From positions 1 to 10,367 of the forward strand of contig JAAMXP010000294.1 of NCBI GenBank assembly GCA_019693395.1: DNA of 10,367 nt. The letters are read 5' to 3'. Under the pieces are notes generated by a model that saw nothing but the letters and a program-made list of their open reading frames with translations, was not told the origin of the DNA and did no database searches. The stretch is from Ettlia oleoabundans. Its lineage: Eukaryota; Chlorophyta; Chlorophyceae; Chlamydomonadales. Position 1 is the stretch's first letter. Each line of letters opens with the position of its first letter. Below are positions 7,676 through 10,367 of this stretch, piece after piece. The position numbers and the translations under genes were made by a program.

Positions 7676-8297
7676 GGCGACGGCTGGCTGCGCCACATAG
7701 CCGTAAAGGGGCACAACTGTGGCGGCAGGTGATATACTTGGTGTAACGTCGTTGCCACTTCCTCACCGGCGGGCCCGCGGACTTGGCTTGAGGCTGAGCA
7801 CTGCAAACGTTTCATATATTGCTCGCACGCCCAAGCCCTGCAGTGGTTCTTTCTGTGGGTGCCCCTAGACGGCTCCAACGCAAGCACTTAGTCCTTGATG
7901 CCATTACTTGAGAGGCTGGCATTGGCCGCCATGCACGCCTGAGACTCGCTATTGGGGTGCAGTGCAGGGGAGGCCCAGAAGTACAGCGTCAGCACCAACG
8001 GGGGGTGGGTGGGTGTCCTGCCTGGGGTCCCAAAGCTCTCTCGAAAACATGTCGGAAAGGGCATAAAAACGACGGGGAAACTCGCTGGGAGGTACCAGGG
8101 AACTCACGAGGCCGAGATCTATCCATTGGCAGGGTCAGAGCACCCCTCCGGACTACGGTGGTGCCACCCTGACATGCGTGGCTGTGCGGCGTGTCGCCGC
8201 GCCCTGGACTCATGTAAATTCTTGTCCGCCAAACTGACAGACAGAAGCTAATAGCAACGAGCTGGACTATCACTAGTCTTGGCACAGCGGCCGCAGG
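7676..8297. other. spacer upstream of the recombinase; no supportable gene
   Basis: The interval lies 5' of the recombinase ATG and could contain its promoter. ORFs in both directions have no recognised motif. A perfect 6-bp stem with a 3-base loop (GCGGCG-TGT-CGCCGC, 8186-8200) is followed by TGTAA at 8213, which could mark a + strand transcript end, but no + strand gene leads into it. The first copy of a 16-bp direct repeat is at 8003. Confidence 0.5.
8003..8018 (+). repeat. 16-bp direct repeat, copy 1 (G-rich)
   Basis: GGGTGGGTGGGTGTCC occurs here and again, exactly, at 8499-8514. Copy 1 is preceded by three more G residues. The 480 bases between the copies contain the exon-like ORF at 8298-8497. 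No terminal inverted repeats are obvious inside the copies. Confidence 0.85.
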
Positions 8298-8497
8298 GAG
8301 GTGCAGGTGGCGGTGGCAGCGGTAGGCGGCGCGGCAGCACCTGACATGTTTGAACATGTGGTGCCACACTTGTTCAATATTGGTCTGGATAGCTTTGAAA
8401 GCCTGGCCGTGGGCCTCAGGAGGTTGAAAGGCATGCAACAGCAGAGAAAGCAAGCCTGGCGACTGCCCAAACTGGCTGCTTTCTGGGCTTCACAGGG
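8298..8497 (+). CDS. exon-like ORF, unknown protein
   Basis: A protein-like frame with ATG at 8346 (MFEHVVPHLFNIGLDSFES) continues into a basic, amphipathic segment (LRRLKGMQQQRKQAWRL). It is bracketed by a possible acceptor (GGCCGCAG|G at about 8297) and a possible donor (TCACAGG|GTGGGT at about 8498). Read through, it ends at TGA near 8526. The sequence looks like a real helical protein more than like chance, but neither the exon before nor the exon after was found, and the - strand of the same DNA is also open. Confidence 0.3.
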
Positions 8498-8514
8498 TGG
8501 GTGGGTGGGTGTCC
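8495..8514 (+). other. perfect G-quadruplex motif overlapping 16-bp direct repeat, copy 2
   Basis: Four GGG runs separated by single T residues (8495-8509) form the classic G3T four-repeat motif, which folds into a very stable parallel quadruplex. It overlaps the second copy of the 16-bp repeat at 8499-8514. A similar G run is at 8000-8013, and another begins at the end of the window at 10356. Confidence 0.85.
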
Positions 8515-9254
8515 GTCGCGCGGCTTGAAGCTATATCGGGTTGGTGTAGAAAGCTATTCCTCCGGGCCCCCCTCGGTGCAGTGCGCCGCCGCTTGCGGCG
8601 GTGGTGGGAGGCACCGTTGCGAATAACTGTACCAGCCAGGTTGCCAGGCATTGTGGGGCCACGCACCTGCGCAGCAAGAGATGATGGCAGCACCGTTACT
8701 GCACCAGGTACAGGCCCAGGCGACACAGACAGCTATATGCCAGCAAGGCTTAGCTTGTTGCTGGTGCACACCCTGTTGGTTGCCCTTCTTAGCCTGCTAT
8801 GGAAAGGGGTCGCTGCATTCTTCTGCCTGCTGCTGCATCAATGCAGGCCGCTCCGATTGTTCCTGCGCCCTGGCTGCAGCGCGGTCAGCACCCGCTCGTT
8901 CTCCGGCCGGCCATGCTGCCGCCGTGTCACCTTCCCTGCCCGCATTTCTGTTAGTGGCAGATTAGCGGCCTCTGCCACCTGCTCCGCCTTGCTGTGCAGG
9001 TCCTGGATGTCCTGTCGCAGCTGGTTGCGCTCCTCACCATCTGGCAGGCTGACAGCCACACGCTGGATGCAGGCAGGGGCCTGCCGCACCTCCGCCACAG
9101 CAGGGTCGGCATTGCTCTGCCCTTGCCGGATTGCCGCAGCAGTTGCGCGTTTTGCGGACAGCAAAATGCGCAGCTCAGCACCCCAGTCTTCTCCCAAAGG
9201 CTCATTGCTAGCCTGTTGAAAAATGCGTGTTGACACCCCGCCGACATTTATAAC

Positions 9255-9404
9255 CTGCAGTTGGGCAGTCGGGAGCGGTGGGTAAAGCTGGCTGGTGGAG
9301 ACTAGGCAACGGGTACTTGGCTTGCTAGAACATGTTTTGCTTTCCCGCCTCATCATCATAGAATGACCATGTCAATCCCACTGCCTCCCTACACTGGCGC
9401 CCAC
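9255..9404 (-). other. last intron of the MULE-like gene
   Basis: The intron is 150 bases. Donor GAGGAG|GTGGGC and acceptor CAACTGCAG|GTTATA with a C/T-rich tract. Both exon sides are in phase 0. Without splicing the upstream frame ends at a stop near 9372. Confidence 0.65.
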
Positions 9405-9785
9405 CTCCTCTTCGCCGTTTTCTGCCTTAACCACCGCTGCAGGCAGCTCTATGCCCTGGAAGGACGGCAGCTTTGCTGCCGCCAGCAGGTGGCAGAAGGT
9501 GCCATGCTGTGTACAGTCATGGAATGTGCAGAAACCCTCGGTTGGCCTGAAATGCACAGCTTTCCTCCAGTCTGCCAGCTGTGCCGTGCTGCAAATGCCA
9601 ATGTTGATGTCCTCTCCAATGATCCCTGCCTCCTCAAGGTATGCAGCCGCCTCCAATCGTAGTTTTTCGACAAACCGTGTACATGCGCTGCCTCCTGGAT
9701 AGGAATGCACAGATGCTCCTCTGCACAATAATCAGCAGTATACGTAGCAGCTAGGTACATGCCTGCCTTTCTGCCCAGGCAGCAC

Positions 9786-9847
9786 CTGAACCAACAACCA
9801 CCAATTGCACCCCATCACCCGGCCAGCTGCTAGTGCAACCAACTCAC
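9786..9847 (-). other. candidate short intron in the SWIM-like region
   Basis: The donor CAGTG|GTGAGT at 9847 is strong. The nearest acceptor, TTGGTTCAG|GTGCT at 9786, gives a 62-base intron and keeps a Cys just before the YLAA segment, as the SWIM pattern requires. An acceptor about 25 bases further on is an alternative. Confidence 0.45.
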
Positions 9848-10327
9848 CACTGTAGCTGCAGGAACAGCTGAGGTCGCCTAGGCACACCGTGGTACTGCCC
9901 CCTTGGCTTGTGATTGTTGTGAGGCCAGGTGGGCCCTAAACTGCTGCAGGCGCAACAGCCCCGCTGGTTGCCAGCTCCTCCACTGCCCGCTCCGTGCGCT
10001 GCACTTGCCGTTGCTGCCCGCTTACAATCCGGCCAGCCAGCATATGGGCGCGGTTTCGACTGTTTCGGGCCACTGCTCTGGTGAGCAGGGTGTGCATCAA
10101 CTCATGGATGGTGCTCTGCGTGTTGTTGACGTCTGTATACTTGATGAGGCCAAACCCGCGCTCTGCCAGGTTGTTGGTGTTGGAGTGCAGGTCAAGGATG
10201 TCCAGCCGCCCAAACCAGGCCCACTCCTCGGTCAGGCGCGCCCAGCTGCCCTGCATCCGCTCCTGTACCTTGCTGGGATGACACCTTGTGTTGTGGAGAA
10301 GTGTTTAAGCTGGAGGTGGGGGGAAAG

Positions 10328-10367
10328 GTGTGTGTGTGTGTGTGTGTGAGTGTGTGGGTGGGTGGGG
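10328..10367. repeat. (GT)10 microsatellite followed by GGGT repeats
   Basis: Ten GT units run from 10328 to 10347, followed by GAGTGTGT and then GGGTGGGTGGGG up to the window end. On the - strand this lies in the intron or spacer just upstream of the first visible MULE exon. Such repeats are frequent assembly break points. Confidence 0.95.

Larger units (their letters stand above)
8838..10272 (-). pseudogene. MULE-like transposase, C-terminal part, with SWIM-like zinc motifs (5' part outside window or lost)
   Basis: The first exon in view begins near 10272 after CATCCCAG|. It carries DILDLHSNTNNLAERGFGLI, matching the NN-x-x-E...K segment after the catalytic core of MULE-type transposases. 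The same frame is broken by TAG at 9936, then continues with VCLGDLSCSCSYSG, the Cys-x-Cys half of a SWIM zinc finger, up to donor AGTG|GTGAGT at 9847. After an intron, YLAATYTADYC and a long helix follow; one missing base beside an A5 run (near 9665) restores FVEKLRLEAAAYLEEAG. A second SWIM-like block reads CTFHDCTQHGTFCHLLAAA. Intron 9255-9404 joins ENGEEE to VINVGGVST in phase 0. The C-terminus is helical and ends in a basic GRRNNRSGLH with TGA at 8838. MULE transposases cut and paste elements bounded by inverted repeats. The DDE core is not in the window; this copy looks inactive. Confidence 0.65.

Noticed and set aside
8186..8217. Histone-type 3' stem-loop
   Set aside because: The GCGGCG-TGT-CGCCGC hairpin has the wrong stem and loop for the histone signal, and no histone gene precedes it.
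8497..9219. 240-residue + strand ORF with a hydrophobic stretch
   Set aside because: It is antisense to the C-terminal exon of the MULE-like gene, which has matching splice phase and family-like sequence.
3438..9938. Reassignment of TAG to glutamine, as in some ulvophyte algae
   Set aside because: TAG at 3438, 4850 and 9936 could each stand for Gln, but the recombinase ends naturally at TAG after an acidic tail, and TGA stops also interrupt frames. Ordinary nonsense mutation or frame error is simpler.
1..10367. CRISPR array or bacterial operon
   Set aside because: No regularly spaced repeats with unique spacers, no ribosome-binding sites before ORFs, and clear introns are present.

Overview
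This window looks like nuclear DNA from a eukaryote, most probably a green alga (chlorophyte). It has GT-AG introns of about 60-190 bases whose reading phase is preserved across the splice, TGTAA (the usual chlorophyte poly(A) signal) behind one reading frame, many simple and coding tandem repeats, and two decayed transposon genes of kinds common in algal genomes. No bacterial operon structure, tRNA, rRNA or CRISPR array was seen. The taxonomic call is inference; no marker gene is present.

Layout. 1-447: simple repeats, including a 9-unit pentanucleotide run and a degenerate 39-bp repeat, ending in a good 3' splice site. 448-1325 (+): a low-complexity protein gene with an ADG-type pentapeptide repeat, followed by a probable 3'UTR with TGTAA at 1616. 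2209-3500 (+): the best non-transposon gene, an orphan protein starting with a myristoylation-like MGAASS end, with two phase-consistent introns. 3647-4899 (+): further protein-like segments in several frames, ending at a good splice donor; probably the rest of the same gene, or a decayed neighbour. 4900-6342: no supportable gene; direct repeats and a strongly G+T-rich + strand. 6343-7675 (-): a tyrosine-recombinase transposase relic with three introns. 7676-8837: a G-quadruplex, a 16-bp direct repeat pair and one exon-like ORF on the + strand. 8838-10272 (-): the C-terminal part of a MULE-like transposase with SWIM-like zinc motifs, running off the right side, next to a GT microsatellite at the window end.

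The two transposase relics lie in the same orientation and form a mobile-element island to the right of the + strand genes. A feature common to all coding stretches on both strands is repeated single-base frame shifts, most of which can be explained by one missing base. They occur in the orphan gene as well as in the transposons, so assembly error has to be separated from true decay before any of these genes is called dead.
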